Below are positions 26,061 to 34,805 of a stretch of 64,000 bases of DNA, piece by piece. This DNA comes from JAISFI01 sp031553775. GTDB lineage: Bacteria; Bacteroidota; Bacteroidia; Bacteroidales; Azobacteroidaceae. Position 1 is the first letter of the stretch; each line of letters opens with the position of its first letter. The stretch spans positions 1 to 64,000 of the forward strand of contig JAVBLA010000013.1 of assembly GCA_031553775.1 (NCBI GenBank), in the 5' to 3' direction. The position numbers and the translations under genes were made by a program. The notes below the pieces were generated by a model, which had not been told where the DNA came from, made no database searches, and worked only from the letters and a program-made list of their open reading frames with translations.

Positions 26061-27272
26061 TCAGATAGGATCATCATTCCCGGACATATACTTAGCCAGG
26101 CCCCCCACGGAAGTTTCTTTATATAAACTAGGTAAATCGTGTCCCGTTTGTTTCATGGTCTGCATCACTTTATCGAAAGCAACCAGGTGTTTTCCATCCG
26201 ACAGCATGGCAAACGAACAGGCGTCGAGGGCCCTGACCGCGGCAAAAGCATTACGTTCGATACAGGGAACCTGTACCAATCCGCACACCGGATCGCAGGT
26301 CAATCCTAAATGGTGCTCCAACCCCATTTCCGCAGCATATTCTATTTGGGCAGCCGATCCTCCGAATAATTGGGTAGCAGCAGCTGCTGCCATAGAACAA
26401 GCCACACCTATTTCTCCCTGGCAGCCGACTTGCGCTCCGGAAACGGAGGCATTTTTTTTCACTATATTGCCGACCAGTGCGGCGGTTGCCAAAGAACGGA
26501 TGATTTTGGAATCACGGAATTCGTGTTTTGTCCGCAGATGGTACAACACAGCCGGTAAAACCCCGCAAGACCCACAAGTAGGCGCTGTAACGATAATCCC
26601 GCCTGCCGCATTTTCTTCTGAGACAGCCAAGGCATAAGCATAAATAAATGCCCGGCTACGCAACGATCCGGCATAACTTTTGGCCTTGGTAAAATACGAA
26701 GATGACTTTCGCTGCAGCCCGAGGTTTCCCGGCAATACTCCTTCGGTTTCAATCCCCCGGTTGATTGCTGCCATCATTGTATCCCATATTTCAGTTAAAT
26801 AATCCCAAATATCCGGTCCTTCCGTTTCTTCCACATACTCCCAGAAAGTTTTTCCCGTTTTCTGACACCAATGGAGAATTTCGGACATAGAGTTCATTCC
26901 GTATATATCATTACCTGATTTTTCCGTTTGCCCCGCCTCTGCCAGATCTCCGCCCCCAATACTATAAACAGTCCAGTTTCCGATTTCTTTTCCCGACCGG
27001 ATCGCTTCAAAATACATGGCATTGGCATGAAAATCATGAAACTCTTCAGGTTTCCAGACAAACTCCACCGGTTTTGGATGGAAAGCATTGATAATGGCTA
27101 TATCCGTAAGGTGTCCCTTACCTGTTGCTGCCAGGCTTCCGAATAAAGTTACCCGGAACGATTCCGCTTCATGATACTTCTCAGCAAACTGTAATGCCGC
27201 TTTCTGGGGAGCCATCGTATGACTGCTCGAAGGTCCGTTTCCTACTTTGAATAAATTCCTGATACTTTCCAT
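26061..27272 (-). CDS. sdaA: L-serine ammonia-lyase (iron-sulfur L-serine dehydratase)
   Basis: The enzyme converts L-serine to pyruvate and ammonia in the cytoplasm. The 403 residues contain both the beta-type N-terminal domain (FKVGNGPSSSHTMAP, FGSLAATGKGHLTD) and the catalytic alpha domain with cluster cysteines (APTCGSCGVLP, CDPVCGLVQVPCIERNA), so it is the fused single-chain form. I use the ATG at 27272 (MESIRNLFKVG), which fits the family better than 27287. It may be cotranscribed with the upstream PHP phosphoesterase gene, from which it is separated by about 50 bases. Confidence 0.92.
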   Translation of the reverse strand: MESIRNLFKVGNGPSSSHTMAPQKAALQFAEKYHEAESFRVTLFGSLAATGKGHLTDIAIINAFHPKPVEFVWKPEEFHDFHANAMYFEAIRSGKEIGNWTVYSIGGGDLAEAGQTEKSGNDIYGMNSMSEILHWCQKTGKTFWEYVEETEGPDIWDYLTEIWDTMMAAINRGIETEGVLPGNLGLQRKSSSYFTKAKSYAGSLRSRAFIYAYALAVSEENAAGGIIVTAPTCGSCGVLPAVLYHLRTKHEFRDSKIIRSLATAALVGNIVKKNASVSGAQVGCQGEIGVACSMAAAAATQLFGGSAAQIEYAAEMGLEHHLGLTCDPVCGLVQVPCIERNAFAAVRALDACSFAMLSDGKHLVAFDKVMQTMKQTGHDLPSLYKETSVGGLAKYMSGNDDPI

Positions 27273-27319
27273 AATCTTCCGAATCAAGGCCGAAAGATAG
27301 TGGTTTTTATTCTAAACGG

Positions 27320-28390
27320 TTACCGGCGATTGAAAAAAAGTTCTACAGGAATTTTTAATTTTTCATTCTGGGCTGTATGACAATTAGTTACAGTAAAAGT
27401 CTCTGCTTTAGGTTTTTCCATAAGCACTGTTTTCTGTGCGGGAAAAAGATAGAGTTTACCATCGTCGGCAGTCATCCGGAAAGGAATATCTGAAATATTG
27501 GTTACTTCCAGCATTTTTTCCGTTGCCTGGTGTACTTTCAGGCAAGCCAGCACCAAAGGTTGCAGGTAAGTGGGATTTCCGGCCAGTTCTCCATAAAAGA
27601 AAGCCACAGTCCGTTTATCAAATAAGGCATCGCGGATTCCCTCTTCACTTTTTTCCTTTGCAAAAACCATTGTCAGCGGACGGATATTCGAACCATACTT
27701 ACCGGCAACAACAGGATGGGCATCAGAATTAGCCATGAACGGCAGGTTATATTGATTACACCAATCGAACACCACCGGATAATACTCTATACTATTAAAA
27801 ACTTCTACACCATCGATTTTCTTTTCGCGGATCAATTGCTCATGCACCGGATAAAAAGTCGATTTGTCATCAGGCCAACCCGGATGATTCCACATCACAA
27901 AGGCGCCCTGTTTTTTGGCTTCGTCGATCGCAACCAGCGGATCGGGTACATCTAAGGGAATCGCATCTTTTATGAATAGAGCATTCAGATGTCCCAAGGG
28001 CTTTTTACGTGTAATTTCCGTACCCTGGATAACAATAAATCCTATACCGTCTCCTGCTTTTTTAGCTATTTTGTACGATTCGTTCAGATCGCCGCTTAGT
28101 ATATCCTTATTAGGACGGTATTCAATATGATCCGTAATAGCAATCGCATCCAGTCCCTGTTGCCAGGCCTCGGATACCCGTATATCCGGCCAGACTTTTC
28201 CGTCGGAAAAAACCGTATGTGTATGAAAATCACATTTCAAGGTTTGATAACCGCCAAAATCCGGAATATTAATTTCAGTCCGTACCCGATTCTGATCGAG
28301 TTCCGTTACTTCATAAACATCCTGATTCCGGAGTTGTGCCTGTAAGCTGAAAATACAGGCTGTGCATAAGAAAATTCCTAAAATTCTCAT
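27320..28390 (-). CDS. exported PHP-domain phosphoesterase
   Basis: The 356 residues start with a signal peptide (ILGIFLCTACIFSLQAQ), then a PHP domain with metal ligands in DFHTHTVFSDG, AIAITDHIEY and GTEITRKKPLGHLNALFI, followed by WNHPGW and ANSDAH. The C-terminal 100 residues form a beta domain. PHP enzymes use two or three metal ions to hydrolyse phosphoesters; exported ones of this length resemble the Sb-PDE phosphodiesterase group. Substrate unknown. A promoter box CAAAGGTA (TACCTTTG on the minus strand) lies at 28417-28424. Confidence 0.82.
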   Translation of the reverse strand: MRILGIFLCTACIFSLQAQLRNQDVYEVTELDQNRVRTEINIPDFGGYQTLKCDFHTHTVFSDGKVWPDIRVSEAWQQGLDAIAITDHIEYRPNKDILSGDLNESYKIAKKAGDGIGFIVIQGTEITRKKPLGHLNALFIKDAIPLDVPDPLVAIDEAKKQGAFVMWNHPGWPDDKSTFYPVHEQLIREKKIDGVEVFNSIEYYPVVFDWCNQYNLPFMANSDAHPVVAGKYGSNIRPLTMVFAKEKSEEGIRDALFDKRTVAFFYGELAGNPTYLQPLVLACLKVHQATEKMLEVTNISDIPFRMTADDGKLYLFPAQKTVLMEKPKAETFTVTNCHTAQNEKLKIPVELFFNRR

Positions 28391-28514
28391 TGGATAACGA
28401 TTAAAAGTTAATTTTACAAAGGTAATGAATTGACTATCACAGACAATAGATTCAAAAAAATTTAATTTTCTTCACACGGTATTCCGCTTTTCGGAATATT
28501 CTGTTTTCCAGAAA

Positions 28515-28766
28515 CTATTTATTTCTGCTGAATAAAGATACGATACAAAGTAAAAGGATCGCACCGACAGTAGAACTAATCAAATTCCCGATAATACTGC
28601 CTTCATTTACACTTATTCCCATCAAGCCAAACAACCAGCCACCCAGAACACCTCCGATGATACCGACGATCAGGTTCAGAAAAAAACCCAGGCCTCTTCC
28701 TTTTGTCAGTTTTCCGGCTACATATCCTGCCAGGATACCGATGATAATGTACCAAATAAAATTCAT
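28515..28766 (-). CDS. GlsB/YeaQ/YmgE-family membrane protein
   Basis: The 83-residue protein has three short glycine-rich transmembrane helices (IIIGILAGYVAGKLTKGRG, LIVGIIGGVLGGWLFGL, ISSTVGAILLLCIVSLF), the signature of the transglycosylase-associated GlsB/YeaQ family found in stress responses. It is monocistronic. Confidence 0.9.
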   Translation of the reverse strand: MNFIWYIIIGILAGYVAGKLTKGRGLGFFLNLIVGIIGGVLGGWLFGLMGISVNEGSIIGNLISSTVGAILLLCIVSLFSRNK

Positions 28767-28915
28767 AAATGTTTTTTTAGAATTAAATGAACAAACTGTT
28801 TATTACATATAAAACCCTGTTAAGGATCGATTGTTTGGAAACATTGTCAAAATGAATTACTTTTCATACAACAAACAATCATTCAATCAGAAATTTTTCC
28901 CGGTAAAAAATACAA

Positions 28916-28963
28916 AAACGGCCTGCAGTCAAATTAACTTATACCCTGCAAGCCGTTTTTTAC
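28916..28963. terminator. terminator after the sulfatase-GH43-GH2 operon
   Basis: AACGGC plus GCAG pair with CTGC plus GCCGTT across an AT-rich loop, flanked by A-runs on the left and T6 on the right, so it could act in both directions. Confidence 0.65.
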
Positions 28964-29010
28964 AAATAAAAGGATACTCCCGCCAGAAAACGGGCGTCAT
29001 TCCCAAATAA

Positions 29011-30822
29011 CTATTTCAAAGGCAACATATTACTGATCTCACTGTTGATTTTGCGCAAGCGTGCCTCATCAACTTTGATTGCTTTCCGGTCGTAAGTGAT
29101 TAATCCGTTCACTTCTCCTTCCACATCGGTAGTCTGTGTATACACGGCTCCCGAATAAGTAGTGCGGACCATATTTTTCAACTGTTCGGCATACTCGATG
29201 TATTGATCGGTCACTTCCTTTTCATTTTTGAACTGAACATAGCCCCAGTTTTTATCCGTTTGCCACAGGTGACCTTGCAAAGGCAATCCGATACCACCAT
29301 ATTCTCCCAATACATTGGCACGCTCAGCATCTGAGATGAAAATTTGGGGACCCGGATAATGGTGCATATCCAACATATCTCCTATTTGGTAATGGTTTCC
29401 TCCACTGGCCGGGTTTACTAAACGGGAAGGATCGTAAGCTTTGGTCCATTCCACAATTTCCACGGTTTTGAACTGTCCCCATGATTCGTTGAAAGGCACC
29501 CAGGTCACTACGGAAGGATTGCTGTAGAGATAATCGATAATGTCTTTCCATTCTTTTCTGAAGTTTGCTTCCGATTCCTCAGACCGGATCGCTTCGGTTC
29601 CTTTGAAATACTTGTGCATTTCCCAATGCGGTCCGCGGTCTCCACTCGGCATATCCTGCCATACCAGGATGCCCAACCGGTCGCAATGGGTATACCACCT
29701 GGCCGGCTCTACTTTCACATGCTTGCGGATCATATTGAAACCGAAATCTTTTGTTTTCCGGATATCGTATACCAAAGCCTCATCGGTGGGAGCGGTATAT
29801 AAACCGTCGGGCCACCATCCCTGATCGAGCGGACCGAAATGGAAACAGTCTTTGTTATTCAATTGCATCCGCATCACTCCGTACCGATCCCTATTCAGGG
29901 AAACTTTACGCATCGCGCAATAGCTTTTCACCTGATCTACCACCTTTCCTTTGGAATACAAAATAATTTCCATGTCGTATAAGAACGGAGACTCAGGCGA
30001 CCACAGCTTAGGATTTGCAATATTGAATTCCAGGCATTGTCCTGCAGCAGCTTTAGAAGCATTGACAACCGTTTTATTATCCAAAATTTTCACTTCAACC
30101 ACATCCGCAGCATTTGTATTTTTTGTACAAACACTTACTTTGATCTTATTCTTATCAATATCGGAAATATTCTTCACATTAACAATATGCTTTTCGCTGA
30201 CAGGTTCCAGCCATACTGTCTGCCAGATACCCGTAACAGGAGTATACCAGATTCCTTCCGGATTTTTCACCTGTTTCCCGCGGGGCTGATATCCCATGTC
30301 CGAAGGATCGAAAACCTTCACCACGAGTTTTTGTTCTCCGGATGTCAGGTAAGGAGTGATATCGAAACAGAATGGAGTATAGCCTCCCACATGCGTTCCT
30401 ATTTTGATATCATTCACGAATACTTCTGTTTTCCAGTCTACTGCTCCAAAATGCAGGATCACATTTCTCCCTTTCCATTGGGAAGGAACTTTGAATGTTC
30501 TTTTATACCACAACTCATTTTCTTCTCCCACAGTTTTCATTACTCCCGACAAGCTGGATTCAACTGCAAAAGGAACCAGTATTTTTCCATCAAAAGCAGA
30601 AGGTTCATTTTGCCCCAAAGGTTTAATGGCATATTCCCAAAGCCCGTTCAGGTTCGTCCAATCCTGTCGCTCCATGATGGGACGCGGATATTCGGGCAAA
30701 GCCTTATTAGGGTCGAGTGTTTCCGCCCATTGGGTTTTAATTTTATCTCCGGCAGGTTTCCACTGCGCAAAAATTTGCATGGTAATACATACCATTCCAA
30801 TCAATACAATAACTTTTTTCAT
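29011..30822 (-). CDS. glycoside hydrolase family 2 enzyme
   Basis: The 603-residue secreted enzyme has a signal peptide (VIVLIGMVCITMQIFAQ), a sugar-binding jelly roll (about 45-205, with WTNLNGLWEYAI and GTHVGGYTPFCFDITPYL), an Ig-like domain (about 207-310) and a TIM barrel. The acid/base is Glu446 in VPFNESWGQ and the nucleophile probably Glu507 in VLGEYGG. GH2 covers beta-galactosidase, -glucuronidase, -mannosidase and others; this short form does not reveal which. It is last in an operon with GH43 and a sulfatase, spaced 36 bases from GH43. Confidence 0.88.
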   Translation of the reverse strand: MKKVIVLIGMVCITMQIFAQWKPAGDKIKTQWAETLDPNKALPEYPRPIMERQDWTNLNGLWEYAIKPLGQNEPSAFDGKILVPFAVESSLSGVMKTVGEENELWYKRTFKVPSQWKGRNVILHFGAVDWKTEVFVNDIKIGTHVGGYTPFCFDITPYLTSGEQKLVVKVFDPSDMGYQPRGKQVKNPEGIWYTPVTGIWQTVWLEPVSEKHIVNVKNISDIDKNKIKVSVCTKNTNAADVVEVKILDNKTVVNASKAAAGQCLEFNIANPKLWSPESPFLYDMEIILYSKGKVVDQVKSYCAMRKVSLNRDRYGVMRMQLNNKDCFHFGPLDQGWWPDGLYTAPTDEALVYDIRKTKDFGFNMIRKHVKVEPARWYTHCDRLGILVWQDMPSGDRGPHWEMHKYFKGTEAIRSEESEANFRKEWKDIIDYLYSNPSVVTWVPFNESWGQFKTVEIVEWTKAYDPSRLVNPASGGNHYQIGDMLDMHHYPGPQIFISDAERANVLGEYGGIGLPLQGHLWQTDKNWGYVQFKNEKEVTDQYIEYAEQLKNMVRTTYSGAVYTQTTDVEGEVNGLITYDRKAIKVDEARLRKINSEISNMLPLK

Positions 30823-30858
30823 TTTTAATCAGTTTAGCAATATGATAATCTAAAATTA

Positions 30859-31860
30859 TTACTTCTTTTTGAGCGGATTCCGTTTAACGCCTTCAAAGGT
30901 CATTTTCACAGACTTGATAAATCCGTCTTTGTCAAAAACCATTTCATCGATACAAGTCACCCGGTGATTTCCATCGGTTTCTCCCAATGGCCTGCGGTGA
31001 TACACAATATAATACTTATCCGTGCGGGGTTCATGGATCACGGAATGATGCCCGGCTCCATAACCCACTTCCGGATCCGGCTGTAGTATTTTGCCGATTC
31101 GTTTGAAAGGTCCGAACGGGCTGTCGGCTATCGCATAAGCTACCCAATAGTCAGGACCTGTCCATCCTCCCTCCGACCACATAAAATAATATTTACCATT
31201 TCTGATAAACATAAACGGCCCTTCCACATATCCTTCCGGAGTGATTTCCTTGAAGATCTCCCCGTCTTCAAAAGGAATGAAACCGGTAAAATCGTCTTTC
31301 AGCCTGGCTATATTGCAATGCCTCCATCCCCCGTAATATATATAATATTTTCCGTCTTTATCCTTGAAGACAAACTGATCGATGGGCTGGGCGCCATGAT
31401 AGATCTGATCGATCAGGGGTTTACCGAGATAGTCTTTGTAGGGTCCTTCCGGCCGGTCTGCCACTGCCACACCGATTCCACCCGGCTCATTATTATTCTG
31501 GATATCATTCCCTCCGAAAAACAAAAAATAACGCCCGTCTTTTTCCACGACGGCAGGCGCCCACATGGCACGCCAAACCCAGGATACCGCCTGATTATCG
31601 AGTACCCGCTCGTGTTTAGTCCAGGTAACCAGATCAGGAGATGAAAAGGCATCCATAAAAATCTGTTCCTCATAGGGAGCCGAATAGGTAGGGAATATCC
31701 AATACTTATCACCGAAAACAACGGCTTCAGGATCGGCATACCAACCTGGAAGAATCGGATTGGAAGACACCTGTGGAAGCTTGTCTTTTTTGGGATTTTT
31801 CGCCAGAGAATCGGGCATTACCAGCAGGCAGGCAAACAGTAAAATAGATAGATTTTTCAT
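30859..31860 (-). CDS. glycoside hydrolase family 43 enzyme
   Basis: The 333 residues have a signal peptide and one GH43 propeller. Plausible catalytic residues are Asp43 (GWYADPEAVV), Asp161 (AQPIDQFVFKDKDGKYYIYYG) and Glu213 (GYVEGPFMF). The family acts mainly on arabinans, arabinoxylans and galactans from their ends. It starts 35 bases after the sulfatase stop and is followed by GH2, so the three enzymes should cut one glycan together. Confidence 0.88.
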   Translation of the reverse strand: MKNLSILLFACLLVMPDSLAKNPKKDKLPQVSSNPILPGWYADPEAVVFGDKYWIFPTYSAPYEEQIFMDAFSSPDLVTWTKHERVLDNQAVSWVWRAMWAPAVVEKDGRYFLFFGGNDIQNNNEPGGIGVAVADRPEGPYKDYLGKPLIDQIYHGAQPIDQFVFKDKDGKYYIYYGGWRHCNIARLKDDFTGFIPFEDGEIFKEITPEGYVEGPFMFIRNGKYYFMWSEGGWTGPDYWVAYAIADSPFGPFKRIGKILQPDPEVGYGAGHHSVIHEPRTDKYYIVYHRRPLGETDGNHRVTCIDEMVFDKDGFIKSVKMTFEGVKRNPLKKK

Positions 31861-31895
31861 TGGAATACTTTAAATATTTAATTTACTTTTCATAC

Positions 31896-33590
31896 TTAAG
31901 GAGCTGGCACAACCATACAGCGTTCGGCCCATTCATTGTATTTTTTCACCATTTCATCTACTTTCCCAGGATAAGTATCCGAAAGATCTTTCAATTCCGT
32001 CCGGTCTGTTTTCAGGTTGTACAACTCCCATTGTGCATTTTTCCCTCCGGGGTGCACTATTTTCCATAAATCGCCCGTTATCAAGGCTTTTTCATTAAAA
32101 TGCTCAAACCCGAGTTGCCCATGTCCTTTCCTTTTTCCGGATTTAAATACCGGCGCCAGACTCAAGCCTTCCAATGGTATAATTTCATTGCCGTTATATG
32201 CTTTGGGATATGTGGTTTTTGCCAGATCGACGCAGGTTGCCATAATATCCATGACATGCCCCATTTCTTCCGTAATTTTTCCTCTATTTTTTTTAATTCC
32301 TTTGGGCCAGTGAGCAACCATAGGGGTACAAATTCCCCCTTCATAAGCTTTGGCTTTCCAAAAACGGAAAGGTGTATTGGCCACATTGGCCCATACAGCT
32401 CCCAGTGAAGCATAAGTTGTTTCCGGTCCTGGCAATACTTCTTTTCTCTTCGGATAAACTATGATTTCCCCTGTGCGGGTCATATCCGGTCGATCGTTTT
32501 CTCCGCCACTGTAATTCTGGCATTCCTCATTACTACAGCCATTATCCGACATAAAAAGGATCAACGTATTATCCAGTTGACCGTTTTTTTTCAAGGCAGC
32601 AACCAATTGTCCGATTCCACGATCCATCCGGTCCACCATGGCCGCATGTACTGCCATGGCCCGGGCATCCCATTCTTTTGTATCATTCTCTTTCCAGGGT
32701 TGTTTGAAATGACGGGGAGAGAGATAATCAGTCAGGTTCCCGAATATTTTCTTGTCAAGCATACGTTGGTAACGAGTATTGCGGATGCTGTCCCATCCTG
32801 CCTTGTATGTATTTTCATACCTGGCGATATCTTCAGGTAAAGCATGCAGCGGCCAGTGTGGGGCCGTATGAGCCAGATACAGAAAAAACGGTTTTTCCGA
32901 TCGGGCATATCTGTTTACATAAGATACCGCCGAGTCGGAAAAAGCTTGTGTAATATAATAATCTTTTGGCACTTCCTTCACGGGTTCTTCTCCATTCACC
33001 AGACTGAAAGGATCAAAATAATCGATTACGCCGTAAATGATCCCATAAAAATTCTGAAAACCCCGGTGGGTCGGATAACTCTCTTTCCGGGCAAAATCCT
33101 CATGATACACCTGATGTGCCAGCCATTGCCGTTGATCCGGTTTCAATTGCGTTTCAGAAACATGCCATTTGCCGATCATCCCGGTCTGATACCCTGCATT
33201 TTTAAGCACTTCGGCAATCGTTACCGCATTCGAAGATAATTCTCCCCGGTAACCAGGCAACTTATTGTTAAATGTCATACGCCCGATCCCTGCCTGATGC
33301 TGATATAAGCCAGTGAGAAGAGATGCGCGGGTAGGACAACTGCGGCTGGTATTGTAGAAACGGGAAAACCGAAGTCCGTTTTCAGCCAAACGGTCCAGAC
33401 TGGGAGTCTGGATTTCCCCACCATAGCAGCCCATATCGGAATAACCCAGGTCGTCAGCCAAGATGACAATAATATTGGGGCGATCATCTCCTTTCGCCTG
33501 CGCTTGTAAAGCCACGGCCATCAAAAAACCAGCCGAAACATTTTTAGAGAGAGAATTTATTTTCATCACATTACACATTGTTGTTTTCAT
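31896..33590 (-). CDS. exported sulfatase (serine-type active-site motif)
   Basis: The 564 residues contain a signal peptide and the sulfatase fold: metal-binding ILADDLGYSDMGCYGG and FMSDNG. In the active-site signature SCPTRASLLTG the residue at the formylglycine position is Ser84 (S-x-P-T-R), not Cys. Serine-type sulfatases are matured by the radical SAM enzyme anSME, which is not in this window. Starts at 33590 or 33566 are both possible; the second gives a compact signal peptide (MKINSLSKNVSAGFLMAVAL). It is first in the operon with GH43 and GH2. Confidence 0.9.
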   Translation of the reverse strand: MKTTMCNVMKINSLSKNVSAGFLMAVALQAQAKGDDRPNIIVILADDLGYSDMGCYGGEIQTPSLDRLAENGLRFSRFYNTSRSCPTRASLLTGLYQHQAGIGRMTFNNKLPGYRGELSSNAVTIAEVLKNAGYQTGMIGKWHVSETQLKPDQRQWLAHQVYHEDFARKESYPTHRGFQNFYGIIYGVIDYFDPFSLVNGEEPVKEVPKDYYITQAFSDSAVSYVNRYARSEKPFFLYLAHTAPHWPLHALPEDIARYENTYKAGWDSIRNTRYQRMLDKKIFGNLTDYLSPRHFKQPWKENDTKEWDARAMAVHAAMVDRMDRGIGQLVAALKKNGQLDNTLILFMSDNGCSNEECQNYSGGENDRPDMTRTGEIIVYPKRKEVLPGPETTYASLGAVWANVANTPFRFWKAKAYEGGICTPMVAHWPKGIKKNRGKITEEMGHVMDIMATCVDLAKTTYPKAYNGNEIIPLEGLSLAPVFKSGKRKGHGQLGFEHFNEKALITGDLWKIVHPGGKNAQWELYNLKTDRTELKDLSDTYPGKVDEMVKKYNEWAERCMVVPAP

Positions 33591-33712
33591 AAACTAATTT
33601 TCAAATATATTTAATGAATGGTTATTCAATGGATAAAAAGTGATCAGATTCTTAATTAATGCTTCATTTTTGATTTATTTTTATCATTTTTACGTATAAA
33701 TCACAGTGCAGA

Positions 33713-33720
33713 CAAAGATA
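33713..33720 (-). promoter_or_regulatory. promoter box for the sulfatase-GH43-GH2 operon
   Basis: CAAAGATA reads TATCTTTG on the minus strand, a perfect TAnnTTTG, about 120 bases before the sulfatase start. The -33 region is only TTTTC. The rest of 33591-33804 is AT-rich with no gene. Confidence 0.55.
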
Positions 33721-33804
33721 GTGAATAATAGTGAACCGAAAAGATATCAATAAAAAAGAAATACCGGCCGTATCGTTAATTAAGATGTAATAAAAACAAA
33801 AAAA

Positions 33805-34572
33805 CTAAACAAAAATGCGACCTCCTAATTTTTCCAGCAGAGCCATTCGCTGTTCCGTATCCGCAATAACACAAAGAGCCGTAGAAAGTACCTCTCCGAT
33901 GGCAGGATCGGCTGTAATAACCGATATAGGGGAAAAGGGGTGTACATATTTTCCTGTTTCCGGTTGAATAATATGCAGATGATCCGGTGAATTTCCGGAT
34001 GTAGTAAGGCATTCATCAAAAAGTGCACAGTCTACCTTCCAGCCTTTACCGGATGGGTGGTTACCCATAGCCATAATAGAACTGTTCCCGAAACTGACCA
34101 AAGCATCGGAAATCTGATAACGGAGGAGGATTTTTTTTACGGATCGCAAAGCATAGCCTTTGATATAACCGGACAGGTCTATTTGTACACCGGTATGCCG
34201 GTAATAAACAGATGGAACAGAAAGGTCGAGTTCAATCAATGAGATTGTATCTTTCAGGTTTTCGAGGGAGTTTACCGTAATATTGAAACACCCGTCAGTC
34301 AAGTGGTAGTAATCGATGCAATCACTGATAATACCGGATAATTCCCGGGAAATTGTTACCGGTAAGACGCTTGCATCCCGGTTGATTTTACTAAGCTCGC
34401 TCTGTGTATCAAAACGATTCGCCAAAAGTTCCAGTCTCTGTACCTCGTCCTTAATTTCATTGACTACCCATGATGATATTTCCGGATTTTCCATGCAAAG
34501 CAACAAATCCATCCGGGTATGCATTGCCATAAACCATGAATAATAAGGACGGAGTGCAGCAGAGCTCTGCAT
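33805..34572 (-). CDS. divergent ApbE-like FAD:protein FMN transferase
   Basis: The 255 residues resemble ApbE, which attaches FMN from FAD to Thr/Ser of exported redox proteins: NRFDTQSELSKIN (52-64), GCFNITV (94-100), IDLSGYIKGYALRSV (131-145) and the C-terminal VLSTALCVIAD. The usual signal peptide is missing, the typical GGD after the nucleotide-binding strand is replaced by FGNSSIMAMG (161-170), and the protein is shorter than most (about 300-350). Its ATG overlaps the stop of the 77-residue membrane gene. It may have a changed target or be a non-catalytic relative. Confidence 0.75.
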   Translation of the reverse strand: MQSSAALRPYYSWFMAMHTRMDLLLCMENPEISSWVVNEIKDEVQRLELLANRFDTQSELSKINRDASVLPVTISRELSGIISDCIDYYHLTDGCFNITVNSLENLKDTISLIELDLSVPSVYYRHTGVQIDLSGYIKGYALRSVKKILLRYQISDALVSFGNSSIMAMGNHPSGKGWKVDCALFDECLTTSGNSPDHLHIIQPETGKYVHPFSPISVITADPAIGEVLSTALCVIADTEQRMALLEKLGGRIFV

Positions 34573-34805
34573 TATTTCTTACGTTTACAGAATATAAACC
34601 GGTATATCGATCGTATAAAGCCAAGAACAAGATAAAGAAAGAACGATAAGACAATAACATATCCCTGCATGGTCAGCAGCTCCATCCATGGAGCATTATA
34701 GGATACAATTGCTATCAGGTTCACAATATTAGCAATCACATAACAGGCAGCCAATATCCATAATTCCCTGTATACAGAAGACCCTTTGATTACTATATCT
34801 TTCAT
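34572..34805 (-). CDS. 77-residue two-helix membrane protein between oxidoreductase and ApbE-like genes
   Basis: The sequence has a short N-terminus (MKDIVIKGSSVYREL) and two transmembrane helices (LWILAACYVIANIVNLIAIV and LLTMQGYVIVLSFFLYLVLG), ending in a basic tail (FCKRKK) that should stay in the cytoplasm. It overlaps the upstream oxidoreductase by four bases and the downstream ApbE-like gene by one. I do not know a named family. No SGAT-type flavinylation motif is visible. Confidence 0.75.
   Translation of the reverse strand: MKDIVIKGSSVYRELWILAACYVIANIVNLIAIVSYNAPWMELLTMQGYVIVLSFFLYLVLGFIRSIYRFIFCKRKK

Noticed and set aside
30037..30828. 263-codon open frame on the plus strand
   Set aside because: It is the complement of a GH2 gene with full family motifs and has no recognisable protein features of its own.
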